Part shown: positions 9,774-18,999 of the stretch, one piece after another
Layout of the letters: the number at the start of each line of letters is the position of its first letter
Numbering within the stretch: the stretch's first letter is position 1
NCBI GenBank assembly: GCA_037045225.1
Contig: JBAOHZ010000008.1
Coordinates: forward strand, 1-64,000
Reading direction: 5' to 3'
Length of the DNA stretch: 64,000 bases
From: Nitrospira sp.
GTDB lineage: Bacteria; Nitrospirota; Nitrospiria; Nitrospirales; Nitrospiraceae
The notes under the pieces: generated by a model
Told to the model about the DNA's origin: nothing
What the model saw: the letters and a program-made list of their open reading frames with translations, nothing else
Databases searched by the model: none
Program-made: the position numbers and the translations under genes

Positions 9774-9904
9774 AAGCCGTCACTCCCTCGACAACAGGGT
9801 TGCTTCTCCCTTCCCGATTCCGTTTCCGATTCGGATCGTCGCTCAACGCGAGGGCACCTCTCCGCCCCTGCACCGTCGACGGTGCAGGTTGCGAAAGGGC
9901 CTCC

Positions 9905-10969
9905 TCACGCAAAGGTAATGAGCGGCTTCAAAATTCCATCAGCCTTCGTTCTCATCAGCTCGAACGCCTGCTCCACATCGTGGAATGTGAATCGATGGGT
10001 CGTCAGGGGGAGCGGATTGACGCGCCCGGTTTCCATGAGGCGCATCAGCCGTTTCATCCGTTCTGCTCCACCGGGGCAAAGCCCCGTCCTGATGACCTTG
10101 TCGCCCATGCCGACGCCCCATTCCTTGCGGGGCATCTGCACGTAGTCTCCATGCCCGTGATAGCCCACATTGGAGATGGTCCCGCCCGGACGGGTCGCCT
10201 TGATACAGGCCTCGAACGTCGCCTGAGCCCCGAGGGCCTCTATTGTGGAATCCACGCCTTGGCCGCCCGTCAGATCCAGAATGGCGTGAACGGGATCCTG
10301 CTCTGTGAAGTCGATCACGACATCGGCTCCGAAGTCTTTCGCCAGTTGCTTCCGCTGCGGAACCGATTCCACCGCAATGACCAGGCCGGCGCCCAACAAC
10401 CGGGCTCCCGCCGTAGCCATGAGTCCGACCGGGCCCTGGGCGAAGACCGCCACCGTGCCGCCGATGGGAATATTCGCATGCTCGGCCCCCATGAATCCGG
10501 TCGACATCATGTCGGAGCAGTAGGCGGCCTGCTCATCGGTGAGTGTCGCGGGAATCGGCGCCAGGTTCGCTTGCGCGCTGTTGACGTGGAAATATTCGGC
10601 AAGGTTTCCGTCTTTCACGTTCGCAAACTTCCACCCGCCGAGCATCTCTTGACACTGCGAGGTGTAGCCGCGCAGGCAATTCTCGCACTGGTAACAGGGG
10701 GTGATCGCATTGACGGCCACCCGGTCTCCCTCCCGGAACCCCTTGACCGCGCTGCCCAGTTTGTAAATGACTCCGACGGCTTCATGGCCCAGAGTCAGGT
10801 TGGTGCGTTCTCCGATCGCCCCGCCGACGGTATGGACATCCGACGTGCAGACGAGCGCGGCGGTGGTTTTGACGATCGCATCGTTCGGTCCCGGATCAGC
10901 GATGGGTTTTTCCATCATCCCCACCGAGCCGATCTTTTTCATGACGAATGTGTTCATGGTTTGAGGCAT
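9905..10969 (-). CDS. Zinc-dependent alcohol dehydrogenase (MDR family)
   Basis: A 354-residue medium-chain dehydrogenase/reductase. Residues CTSD near 43 and GHEA near 64 supply catalytic-zinc ligands. The usual structural-zinc loop is reduced to CYQCENCLRGYTSQC. The nucleotide-binding part has a GPVGLMATAGARLLGA glycine-rich turn and ends with the family's GRVNPLPLTTHRF region. It resembles the secondary-alcohol dehydrogenases of clostridia and Thermoanaerobacter, so it probably interconverts secondary alcohols and ketones with NAD(P)H. The ATG at 10969 has GGAAGA upstream. It stands alone between the efflux operon and a small protein gene. Confidence 0.9.
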   Translation of the reverse strand: MPQTMNTFVMKKIGSVGMMEKPIADPGPNDAIVKTTAALVCTSDVHTVGGAIGERTNLTLGHEAVGVIYKLGSAVKGFREGDRVAVNAITPCYQCENCLRGYTSQCQEMLGGWKFANVKDGNLAEYFHVNSAQANLAPIPATLTDEQAAYCSDMMSTGFMGAEHANIPIGGTVAVFAQGPVGLMATAGARLLGAGLVIAVESVPQRKQLAKDFGADVVIDFTEQDPVHAILDLTGGQGVDSTIEALGAQATFEACIKATRPGGTISNVGYHGHGDYVQMPRKEWGVGMGDKVIRTGLCPGGAERMKRLMRLMETGRVNPLPLTTHRFTFHDVEQAFELMRTKADGILKPLITFA

Positions 10970-11145
10970 GATTGCGTTCTTCCACTTATAACTGCCAAAA
11001 TTTGCACACGCTCGTCAAGGCAAAACCTGGGCCCGGTCGTGCTTTCGCAGCAGATCATGTCAGGTTTTCTGTACGTGACTTCCCCTGCAGCCTATCTTAT
11101 CCGGCGACTCAAACACTCGTGTGGTACCGCTCTTCGAGGAGCCTA

Positions 11146-11358
11146 TCATTCGACGTTGAACCTGATAGAGACGTGCCCTTTTGCGATGAGGATGAGCCTG
11201 CCCTCCCGACTCAATCGGTCGATCGGAAGGAAGATTTGGTTCCACGTAAGGTCCTGACAGTCGAGAACGATATCGCCCGACATGCTGCCGGACGATCGAC
11301 GAATGACTTCAAGTATTCGACTATCCGAATCACCTGCTGTCTCCCTCTGTTCGCCCAC
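11146..11358 (-). CDS. Small hypothetical protein
   Basis: A 70-residue acidic-to-basic protein with the core SGDIVLDCQDLTWNQIFL and PIDRLSREGRLILI. The layout (helix, turn, helix, strand-like end) could be a small winged-helix-like unit, and I recall similar short proteins in Nitrospira, but I cannot name a function. Start and expression are uncertain. The frame can be extended upstream to 11447. Confidence 0.45.
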   Translation of the reverse strand: MGEQRETAGDSDSRILEVIRRSSGSMSGDIVLDCQDLTWNQIFLPIDRLSREGRLILIAKGHVSIRFNVE

Positions 11359-11664
11359 TGATGCCCTGTGACATGTGGAATCTCTCCTTGCAACTCAGCT
11401 GCCATGAGCGGAGAAAAGAGAAAACGATTTAATGAGACGGTATACACAACGACGAGTTAGACCGGTCGAGAAAGATCTGCTGAAATTGCATCAGATGGAG
11501 GATTGTGGCGTTTCGGGCCAAACACGATGAGAGGACTGTGGTGTTGCGGGTCACACGCGAGGAATGCAAGACGTGCGTTTAAGTATCTCTAAGGAACGCC
11601 TGCATGATTCTGCGACACTTCCCCCTTCCTTCTTCTCCCGGAATTGCGACGCTGCCGGACCGAT
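11359..11664. other. Intergenic stretch, nothing recognised
   Basis: About 300 bases between the small protein gene and the glycosyltransferase gene. Open frames here are short and look like chance. No clear terminator, RNA gene or repeat was seen. Confidence 0.4.
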
Positions 11665-13392
11665 TCACGCTCGCTCCCGCACGGACAGCAGGAGCAGGTG
11701 CTTGCGGCTCGGCTGCCGAAATTCGCGAATCCGCTCCGTCGCGAGATCCGATCGGCTCTCCAGGATGACGGCATGGTTCTCTTCGGTGATGACTCTGATA
11801 GTCCCGTTGCTGTGCGCCGCCGCCAGAACCGCCTCTGGATTCTGCAGATCCGGCACCATCTGGTCCCGCTTCAGGTAGTACACGGCATCTTCGTTCTTCG
11901 GCCAACCGGGAATGTAGAGAAACATGGCCGGCCCCGCTTCCTTCGCCATGGACTTGATCTCCTCCGTGGCCTTTCGCGGTGAAGCGGCCTGATCGATCGC
12001 CGGAAACACATAGTTCACGACTAACACCATATAGGCTACCGCAAGCACGCCGACCATACGCAGCGCGAACTGGAGGCGGGCTGTGATCGCGGCATACAGC
12101 AGCATCCCGGCCAGGGAGACCATGATCACGACAAATACGGGAGACACGACCGGAGCCGACACCAGCCAGCGACGACGCAACGGGGCGGCGCCGAAGAACA
12201 TTCCCCCGATGAAGACAAGGGCTAGGATCACCAGGAGACCTCTCAACAACGGAGACATCGGCCGAGAGGCTTCCGGGGAAGAGTCTGACCGATGATAGAA
12301 ATAGCCGATCATCAGGCCGATGCCGGGAACGAGGGTCGTCAGATAGGGCTCCCGTTTGAGCGTGGCCAGGCTGAACGCCGTGAAGAGTCCCAGCACCCAC
12401 ACCAGCAACAACAGCTCCGTCGGATGCGAGCGCAGCGGTCGCTGCGTCCACAACAACACGAGGGCGGACGGCAGCAGCGCGCACCAGGGGAAGAAATCGG
12501 CCCACATCATGCCCAGATACCAATAAATCGGGTGGCCGTCCTTCGCGGTCCCGGCTGCCCCGGACAAGCCGCTGTTCCAGATGGATTTGACGGCACTCTC
12601 TAGTAGAAAATGGTGCTGATACCCGGGACCCAGCATCTGCGCGTATCCCGCCATCAGCGCGACAGCCAAGGCCAGGCCGGCCCAGAAGAATCTGTCTCGC
12701 ACCATTCGAGCGTCGCGCTGAATCACGGCATACAGAGCCATGATCAGCAGGGGCAGGAAAAATCCATGCATCTCCTTGAGCATCGCTCCGAGCGCCATAC
12801 TCACGAACGCGACCAGATACCAACGTGAGCTGCGACCCAGCATGTGAACCTGAATCCAGGCGAAGAGGGCCAGGGTGACCAGACACGTTAATGTCGAATC
12901 GAACAACACACGGCGTCCATACCAGAGAAAGACGTGGCTGGTTGCCACCGCCAGCGCCGCCCAGAACCCGGCCTTAGACGACATCAACTGGGTCCCCAGC
13001 ACGTAGGTCAACAGGATGGTGCCCACCGCGGCCAGCGAACCGGGGAGGCGCAAGGCAATTTCGTGGTCGCCCCAGATCGAGGTCGAGAGATTCAGCATCC
13101 AAAAAAACAACGGTGGCTTATTGAAGTAGGGAATACCTTGGTAAGTGAGGTCGAAGAATTCACCCCGCCGGGCCATCTCTCCGGCGATGCCCGCATAGAG
13201 CCCTTCGCTGCCTTCCAATAACGACAGGTGGAGGTTGGCAAAATAGGCCCAGCCGCCCACAAGAGCCAGCAACACCATCTCGAGGTACTGGCGCCCGACG
13301 AGATTCTCCCGCAGGGAGACGCAGGCTGGCCTGCAGGTGTGGGACAGAGGACCGACATCGAGCGGCGACGGAGGTACGTTCATGTCTGCCAT
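11665..13392 (-). CDS. GT39/ArnT-like membrane glycosyltransferase
   Basis: A 575-residue polytopic protein of the dolichyl-phosphate mannosyltransferase / ArnT class, which moves sugars from polyprenyl-phosphate donors onto lipids or proteins on the periplasmic side. The first periplasmic loop has the expected acidic motif after the first membrane segment (LLEGSEGLYAGIAGEMARRGEFF) and then YFNKPPLFFWM, the Y-x-K-P-P-L signature. About ten to twelve membrane segments follow, and a soluble C-terminal domain starts near residue 475. The start may be ATG 13392 or ATG 13383. The cupin gene lies 8 bases upstream on the same strand. Donor and acceptor are not predictable. Confidence 0.87.
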   Translation of the reverse strand: MADMNVPPSPLDVGPLSHTCRPACVSLRENLVGRQYLEMVLLALVGGWAYFANLHLSLLEGSEGLYAGIAGEMARRGEFFDLTYQGIPYFNKPPLFFWMLNLSTSIWGDHEIALRLPGSLAAVGTILLTYVLGTQLMSSKAGFWAALAVATSHVFLWYGRRVLFDSTLTCLVTLALFAWIQVHMLGRSSRWYLVAFVSMALGAMLKEMHGFFLPLLIMALYAVIQRDARMVRDRFFWAGLALAVALMAGYAQMLGPGYQHHFLLESAVKSIWNSGLSGAAGTAKDGHPIYWYLGMMWADFFPWCALLPSALVLLWTQRPLRSHPTELLLLVWVLGLFTAFSLATLKREPYLTTLVPGIGLMIGYFYHRSDSSPEASRPMSPLLRGLLVILALVFIGGMFFGAAPLRRRWLVSAPVVSPVFVVIMVSLAGMLLYAAITARLQFALRMVGVLAVAYMVLVVNYVFPAIDQAASPRKATEEIKSMAKEAGPAMFLYIPGWPKNEDAVYYLKRDQMVPDLQNPEAVLAAAHSNGTIRVITEENHAVILESRSDLATERIREFRQPSRKHLLLLSVRERA

Positions 13393-13400
13393 CGGTGATC

Positions 13401-13787
13401 CTATCGTGCCCGATCGACGGCAATGGTGATGAGAATGGCCGACTCGTCGATGGCCCGCAGCGAATGGGGCGCGCCTCCCTCCAGGACGAGTAATTGCCCC
13501 TGCCTCATCTCGACCGTCCGGCCATCGGCGATAAATTCAATCCGGCCTTGGAGCACTTGCACGGAAATCTGTCCATCCGCCTTATGTGTCCCCAATGCAC
13601 TCCCCGCATGCAGCGCCCGTAACACGACCCGCATCGCTGCAGACTTCGTCAGGATAATCGTGTGGTCCTTGCCCTCCAGCCAGGCCGGCTCGAGTTTGAG
13701 TTGCCCGAGGGATGCGAGGACATCGTAGGTCGTCCACACACCCGTCGACGTCATCCCCTTCTTCTCGTCATGTTCTGCCTGTTGCAT
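13401..13787 (-). CDS. Cupin-domain protein
   Basis: A 128-residue single-domain cupin. The conserved barrel shows ALHAGSALGTHKADGQISVQVLQGRIEF and GQLLVLEGGAPHSLRAIDESAILIT, corresponding to cupin motifs 1 and 2. Metal ligands are reduced: only one His (GTHK) in motif 1, and PH in motif 2. The ATG at 13787 has AAGGAAGG upstream. It is probably a small regulatory or metal-binding protein. It is transcribed with the glycosyltransferase gene downstream. Confidence 0.8.
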   Translation of the reverse strand: MQQAEHDEKKGMTSTGVWTTYDVLASLGQLKLEPAWLEGKDHTIILTKSAAMRVVLRALHAGSALGTHKADGQISVQVLQGRIEFIADGRTVEMRQGQLLVLEGGAPHSLRAIDESAILITIAVDRAR

Positions 13788-14056
13788 CGCACACCTTCCT
13801 TACCTGCATTCATTTCTTATATTTCGCATGTCGTCAGACACGAATCAAGGTCGTCGAGAGCCGTGTTGCGAAATACGGCGCTTGCCGGTCGGGCTCCATC
13901 TCGCACCATGGCAATATCCTCTCCGGTGTTCCCGTCACCTGCGTCTATGCATCGTCCGGCCGAACAAGCCCTCGTCCCACCATCCCCTTCCTGGGATCCC
14001 GCCGCGAAAATGGCCTGTTCTTGCACAATGTGGGCATGCTCGATCGACCGCTCCCT

Positions 14057-15187
14057 CTACAAAGCGGTCTTCTGAAATCGTCTGGTTGCCACCCAGAGCG
14101 TGAGCGACCCCAGGATCAACAGCGTCGCCATCTGCGGCCAGAGAATCTCCAGCCCTACTCCTTTCAAGAAGATCCCGCGGATGATGACGAGGAAGTAGCG
14201 CAGCGGGTTGAGGTAGGTCAGCCATTGCACAGTCTCGGGCATGTTGGCGATCGGGAAGACGAAGCCGGAGAGCAGCATGGCAGGGAAGTAATAGAAAAAC
14301 GCGCTCATCATCGCCTGCTGCTGCGTCCGGCTGATGGTCGAGATGAGCAAGCCGATCCCCAGCGTGCTCATCAAATAGAGGCTCGTCGCACCGACGAGGA
14401 GCAACAGGCTGCCCCTGATGGGAACCTCGAACCAGTAGGCGGCGATCACGGTCACCAACGCCACGTCGGCGAAGCCGATCAGCGCGAACGGCAAGGTCTT
14501 GCCCAGAATGAACTCTACCTGCCTGATGGGGGTCACCATGATTTGTTCGATTGTGCCGATTTCCTTTTCGCGGACTACCGCCATGCTGGACAACATGAGC
14601 GTGACCAGCGTGACGATCAGCACGATGACGCCGGGGACGTAAAAGTTCCGCGATTCGAGATTCTCGTTGAACCAAGCGCGTGTCTCCAGCTTGACCCGAG
14701 CCGGGGTAGCCGGCTCACCGGTCGCCCGGATCACGCGCGTCTGCAGCACGGTCTCGCTGAACCGGCCAGCGATTTGACCGGCATAGTTCAGCACGATGCC
14801 CGCCGTGTCGGAGTCCGTCCCGTCCACGATGACCTGTACCGGGGCCGTCCGGCCGGCGCGGAGATCGTCCCCAAACCCTTTGTTCATCTGCAGCACCGCC
14901 TTGACCGCACCACGATCCACAAGGTCCTGCGCCTCTTCTTCCCGACCGACATACGCCACCACGTCGAAATAGCCGGAACCGGTAAACCGGGCGACCAGTT
15001 CGCGACTGGCACGGCTGTTGTCCAGATCGAAGATCGCCGTCGGGATATGGGTCACATTCGTCGTGACGGCATAGCCGAAGACCAGCGTCTGCACGAGCGG
15101 CATCGCGAAAATCACGGTCCTCATTCGCGGATCGCGAAGGATCTGGATGAATTCCTTGATCAGCATGTGCGTGATCCGTTCGAACAT
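14057..15187 (-). CDS. ABC-2 type permease (YbhR-like)
   Basis: A 376-residue permease: N-terminal membrane segment with MRTVIFAMPLVQTLVFGYAV, a periplasmic domain of about 150 residues (DLDNSRASRELVARF, QVIVDGTDSDTA), then five membrane segments with VVREKEIGTIEQIMVTPIR in the loop. It pairs with the similar permease encoded 7 bases upstream to make a heterodimeric exporter channel, as in E. coli YbhFSR. The ATG at 15187 is preferred over the one at 15202, because it abuts the partner gene and starts the protein at MFERITHM. Its ATPase gene is truncated in this window, so the transporter may be non-functional unless supplied elsewhere. Confidence 0.88.
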   Translation of the reverse strand: MFERITHMLIKEFIQILRDPRMRTVIFAMPLVQTLVFGYAVTTNVTHIPTAIFDLDNSRASRELVARFTGSGYFDVVAYVGREEEAQDLVDRGAVKAVLQMNKGFGDDLRAGRTAPVQVIVDGTDSDTAGIVLNYAGQIAGRFSETVLQTRVIRATGEPATPARVKLETRAWFNENLESRNFYVPGVIVLIVTLVTLMLSSMAVVREKEIGTIEQIMVTPIRQVEFILGKTLPFALIGFADVALVTVIAAYWFEVPIRGSLLLLVGATSLYLMSTLGIGLLISTISRTQQQAMMSAFFYYFPAMLLSGFVFPIANMPETVQWLTYLNPLRYFLVIIRGIFLKGVGLEILWPQMATLLILGSLTLWVATRRFQKTAL

Positions 15188-15194
15188 CCTGTGC

Positions 15195-16328
15195 TCACAC
15201 AAGCTTTTTCTTGAAGACTAGATTAGCGGCCAGGAGCACGAGCAGGCCGAAGACGGCCAGCAGCGTCGCCTCCAGCATCAGCAGCTCCAGGCCGATCCCT
15301 TTGAGATAAATGCCCTTCAACAGCGACACGAAGTACCGGGCGGGCACCACATGGGTAATGGCCTGAATCGCGTCCGGCATGTTGCTGATGTCGTACATAA
15401 ACCCGGACAGCAGGAAGGCCGGCAAGAACGTGAGCACCATGGCGAGTTGACTGGCCAGCAATTGCGCTTTGGTCACGATGCTGATCAACATGCCGAGGGC
15501 AAGCGCGCCGACCAGAAAGACGGCCGCCATGCTGAACAGGAGCGCGACGTTGCCGCGCAACGGCACTCTGAACAGGAATTCGCCCATTAGCACGGCCACG
15601 AGCACATCGAATAGGCCGATTCCGAAATACGGCAGGAGTTTGCCAAGGATCAGCTCGGGGCCTTTCAACGGCGTGGAAATCACTTGCTCCATCGTGCCGG
15701 CTTCCCACTCCCGCGCCACCGTCAGCGAGGTCAGCATCGCGGCAATGACCATCATGATCACCGCGATCAATCCCGGAATGATGTAGTTCTTGGATTCCAT
15801 ATCGGCGTTGAACCAGACGCGCGGGCGCAAGTCGAGCGGAACCATGACGGTCCGGCCGCTCGTGCGGGCAGTCTGTTCGATCGCCAGGTCCCGATTGTAG
15901 GTCCGCGCCACGGTCTCCACGTAGCCGAGTACGATCGTCGCCGTATTCGAGTCGCTGCCGTCCAGGATGGCTTGCACCCGTGCCACCCGTCCCGCTGCTA
16001 GATCCGGGCCGAAATCGGTCGGGACGATCAGCGCCGCCAGAGCGCTCCCCTCATCGATTGCCTGCTCGACTTCCGCATAGGTCTGCACATAGCGGCGCAG
16101 GCTGAAATATGACGAGCCGTCAAAATGACCGATGAAGCGGCGGCTGGTTTCCGTACCGCTCTGATCCCACACCACCAGCGGCACCGCGTCCACGTCCAAG
16201 GTCAGCGCATAGCCGAACAGGATCAACAAGAGGATGGGAATGGCGATCCCCATGACAAGGCTGCGCCAGTCCCGGCTGATATGAATGCCCTCTTTGCGGG
16301 CGACCGCCCAGATACGCCGCCCGTTCAT
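15195..16328 (-). CDS. ABC-2 type permease (YbhS-like)
   Basis: A 377-residue permease with the same plan as its downstream partner: MNGRRIWAVARKEGIHISRDW at the cytosolic N terminus, first membrane segment VMGIAIPILLLILFGYAL, a periplasmic domain (LDGSDSNTATIVLGYV) and C-terminal membrane segments with AREWEAGTMEQVISTP. The open frame extends upstream into the ATPase gene to 16586, but that part is out-of-frame ATPase sequence, so ATG 16328 is taken. That ATG overlaps the ATPase stop by four bases, as in an intact operon. Confidence 0.88.
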   Translation of the reverse strand: MNGRRIWAVARKEGIHISRDWRSLVMGIAIPILLLILFGYALTLDVDAVPLVVWDQSGTETSRRFIGHFDGSSYFSLRRYVQTYAEVEQAIDEGSALAALIVPTDFGPDLAAGRVARVQAILDGSDSNTATIVLGYVETVARTYNRDLAIEQTARTSGRTVMVPLDLRPRVWFNADMESKNYIIPGLIAVIMMVIAAMLTSLTVAREWEAGTMEQVISTPLKGPELILGKLLPYFGIGLFDVLVAVLMGEFLFRVPLRGNVALLFSMAAVFLVGALALGMLISIVTKAQLLASQLAMVLTFLPAFLLSGFMYDISNMPDAIQAITHVVPARYFVSLLKGIYLKGIGLELLMLEATLLAVFGLLVLLAANLVFKKKLV

Positions 16329-16820
16329 CCCGCCACCTCGGCTTGTGGCCGCTCCTGTCGATCCCGCGCCTCGATCAACGAGACAAACACGTCCTCCAGC
16401 GACGGCACGATCCGCTCCGCCCGCGACACCGACACGTTTCGATCCGCCAGCGCGCGTGCGATCCCAGTCATCACCCCCTCCGCCCGACGCTCGACCACCA
16501 CGTGCACACCTTTGCCGAACAAGGCGGTCGCCTTCACTCCCTTGACGCCCTCGAGCGCCAGCATCGCCTCCTGCGGCTGCTCGCACAGCACTTCGATGAT
16601 GTCGTCCTGCATGAAGCGCGTCTTCAACTCGTCGGGTGTTCCGGACGCGATCAATTCGCCACGATAGATCAACCCCAAGCGGTCGCAGTACTCGGCCTCT
16701 TCCATGTAGTGCGTGGTCACGAAGACCGTGACGCCCCGCTCGGCCAGCTCGTAAATGAGGTCCCAGAAGCTCCGGCGGCTGATCGGGTCCACACCGGAGG
16801 TCGGCTCGTCGAGAAAAATA
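16325..16820 (-). pseudogene. ABC transporter ATPase, C-terminal remnant cut at Walker B
   Basis: Only the last 165 or so residues of an ABC-2 exporter ATPase remain. Homology begins abruptly at IFLDEPTSGVDPISRRSFWDL (Walker B and D loop), goes through the H-loop (VFVTTHYMEEAEYC) and the C-terminal domain ending RQERPQAEVAG. Walker A, Q-loop and signature are absent, and the upstream sequence in the same frame is unrelated. The open frame to 17071 therefore does not encode a working ATPase. The cut point near 16,820 marks the left edge of foreign DNA, or an assembly join. The stop overlaps the permease start. Confidence 0.85.
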
Positions 16821-17213
16821 GTGGAAGAAGAAGATTCGTCTGCGTCTGATGAACCATACGTGCTGGTAACGGTCGTTGATCTTTCACGCGTAGTACTCGA
16901 CCCGGTATCCCAGCACCGCCCCCAACTTTCGAGGTGACAAGATACGGCCCATTCCAAGGTGTAGATGCAGGTGGAACTTATTTTTCGCCAGGATATAGTC
17001 AATCTTTTTGGGCACAACGGGCCAACCTGTAGGAATACAGAATCCCGACGATGCCATTTTTGTCGTTGCACTCATGGAACACGATGCGGGCCAGCCTGGC
17101 ACCTTACAGTATATTTGTCCAAGGGATGGTTGCTGGATCCACCGTTGGAACTCTCGATCTCGATCGAGGGGATATAGTTGCCCGTCTTCTACGCGATGTA
17201 AGCTCGGCTCTAG
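16821..17213. other. Junction region with decayed coding sequence
   Basis: No intact gene. On the minus strand, fragments such as ARLARIVFHECNDKNGIVG (about 17000-17095) read like real protein but are broken by stops and frame changes. Nothing could be named. This stretch separates the cut ATPase gene from a palindromic repeat and an IS element. Confidence 0.4.
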
Positions 17214-17337
17214 CAGGATGCGGAAAAAGTCCGCCAGCGGCGTTCTCGCATCGTTCAGAGGCTCACCGTACGGCAAGAGTACGATTCGCCTCTTCGCTCA
17301 CTGCGGCCTTGCTGGACGGCCTTTTTGCGCATCCTGT
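17214..17337. repeat. Palindromic repeat unit of about 124 bp (MITE/REP-like)
   Basis: The ends are imperfect inverted repeats. The left arm reads CAGGATGCGGAAAAAGTCC and the reverse complement of the right arm CAGGATGCGCAAAAAGGCC. The inside codes for nothing obvious. From memory, elements with this GCGGAAAAAGTCCGCC core are dispersed in Nitrospira genomes, which supports the organism guess. A piece like its end (CGAGTTTTTCCGCAGCCTG) sits at 17394-17413, next to the IS. Confidence 0.6.
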
Positions 17338-17416
17338 TGGCTATTCTGATACCAACCGGTCACGTGAGCTGCCCGCGGCGTATTGTGCAAAAGTCGAGTT
17401 TTTCCGCAGCCTGTTA

Positions 17417-18260
17417 GATAGTGTAGTCACGAGATTGGAAATGTGAGAGAATCGGTGAGCCACAGAAGGAGGCTCGCATGAAAGACTCGCCCCCCGCCTA
17501 CCGCCGCCACGATATATCCGATGAAACATGGAAGCTTTTGGCGTCGCATTTACCGGGGCGCAAAGGCGCCTGGGGCGGTGTTGCCGAAGACAACCGCCTG
17601 TTTATCAATGCGGTCTTCTGGATTTTGAGAACGGGTGCGCCATGGCGCGATTTGCCGCCGGAATACGGCGGGTGGAGCAACACGCACCGCCGCTTTATCC
17701 GCTGGCGGGACAAGGGCATCTGGGAAGGGCTGCTTGAAGTTTTGATTGATGCGCCTGATTACGAATGGCTGATGATCGACGCCAGCCATTGCAAGGTTCA
17801 TCCTCATGCCGCCGGAGCGCGTGGCGGCAATCAGGAGATGCGCCGCACAAAAGGGGGCTCAACACCAAACTGCATCTGGCCGTGGATGCGTTTGGTCTGC
17901 CGGTCAGAGTTATTATTACGCACGGTACCGCCGCTGATTGCACACAGGCTTCAAGGCTGATCGAGGGCATTGATGCAGATCAGCTTATCGCGGACAAGGG
18001 CTATGATACCGACGCGATCATTGAACAGGCCGCCGCGCAAGGCATGAACGCCGTGATTCCCCCGAAGAAAAATCGCGTCAATCAAAGGCCATATGACGAA
18101 GACCTTTACAAATTGCGCCACCTGATCGAAAACGCGTTCCTGCACCTCAAAAGATGGCGCGGCATTGCAACAAGATACGCCAAAAACAGCACGTCCTTCC
18201 TTGCCGCCGTCCACATCCGTTGCCTCGCCCTCTGGCTCAATATCTCGTGACTACACTGTC
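17417..18260 (+). mobile_element. IS5-family (IS427-like) insertion sequence, 844 bp
   Basis: Terminal inverted repeats of about 17 bp bound the element: the left end contains AGTGTAGTCACGAGAT and the right end carries the reverse complement ATCTCGTGACTACACT. The dinucleotide TA flanks both ends (17415-17416 and 18261-18262), consistent with a short target duplication. One transposase is encoded in two overlapping frames. Length, frame structure and TA duplication fit the IS427 group of IS5. It has landed beside the palindromic repeat. Confidence 0.85.
17478..18250 (+). CDS. IS5-family DDE transposase made by -1 frameshift
   Basis: The first frame runs from ATG 17478 (AGGAGG upstream) to 17960 and carries the DUF4096-type N terminus (WKLLASHLPG, FWILRTGAPWRDLPPEYGGW) and the first catalytic Asp (LMIDASHCKV). 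The second frame, ending at 18250, carries KLHLAVDAFGLPV, the DKGYDTD second Asp and the NAFLHLKRWRGIATRY region with the catalytic Glu. The frames overlap around 17850-17860 at AAAAGGGGG, a suitable slippery run for a -1 shift, as is usual in IS427 members. All catalytic parts are present, so the element may still be active. Confidence 0.85.
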
Positions 18261-18617
18261 TAGGACTCCGAGCGGTCCTACTCTTGACCAAGACAATCCG
18301 ATTGGCGAGCCACAGCAGTTACGCTTTTTCTCTGAAGAACTGCGGCAGGCAGAGGCGGAAGAAAGAGTGAGTACGATTCTACGGTTTGAAGGGGGTGGGA
18401 GATGATACGGGTTGACTTTCGAGGCACGGGGAACGCAATGCCGGCATCAGCATGGTGTATCGCGCATTCCTAACAGCATGGAAAGCATGTGGATCGGGAC
18501 AGACGGTTCCGTCCTGGATGTATATTGGTACGGTTAGCGATTGCTCATTAAAGTCTTCACCCATAAGACAGCCATGAAGAAACAGTGGTTGATAGGTAAT
18601 TAAAAAGGGGAACAATT
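18261..18617. other. Decayed sequence after the IS, no named gene
   Basis: On the plus strand a frame reads DQDNPIGEPQQLRFFSEELRQ and ends EERVSTILRFEGGGR at 18405. A second short frame starts at the overlapping ATG at 18402 and breaks after about 23 codons. The arrangement suggests the end of one gene coupled to the start of another, both damaged. Neither was recognised. Confidence 0.35.
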
Positions 18618-18900
18618 ATGAACGCAAGGAAAGCTAGCAAGTTTCTTTTTTGGGGCAGATAAGATCCGGTCGCATGCCTTGGACGCAATCATCCCGCATG
18701 GACCCAAGATTTCCGGTGCTTCCCGAGAATATTTGCTTGCAATGGCGATTAAAGGTCTTGCTTCGGAGCTTGGCGACAAGACAGACAGACGAATGTTAGT
18801 CAGCATACAGCAAACGCTGGTTAAATTGGCAAGCGAAAGACTGGCGGCGGACTATGGTGTTGATGCCTCGTGCGGAACACCACCGTGGAAAAAATTTACT
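18618..18900 (+). pseudogene. Unknown gene with a frameshift in a T run
   Basis: From ATG 18618 (AGGGG upstream) the frame reads MNARKASKFLF and then stops at 18660. Removing one T from the run of Ts before GGGG at about 18651 would restore GADKIRSHALDAIIPHGPKI, then LLAMAIKGLASELGDKTDRR and LVKLASERLAADYG. The restored protein is helical and plausible but belongs to no family I recognise. After about 18890 the sequence becomes AT-rich and probably non-coding. The shift may be real decay or a homopolymer sequencing error. Confidence 0.45.
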
Positions 18901-18999
18901 ATCCAGAGTAAGTTTCATGATGTTCTTCTTGTGAATCGGATCAATATATTTACATATATAATATATGCTCCCCAAAAAGCCGTCCCCTACCCGATGATG

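Noticed and set aside
13712..15214. Open plus-strand frame of 500 codons
   Set aside because: Mostly opposite the YbhR-like permease gene; composition is Arg/His/Gln rich, as expected of an antisense frame in GC-rich DNA.
16884..17276. 130-codon minus-strand frame as a real gene
   Set aside because: It crosses the palindromic repeat, and protein-like pieces lie in other frames. Treated as decayed sequence.
17051..17446. 131-codon plus frame containing AGCGKSPPAAF
   Set aside because: It translates the palindromic repeat and runs into the IS end.
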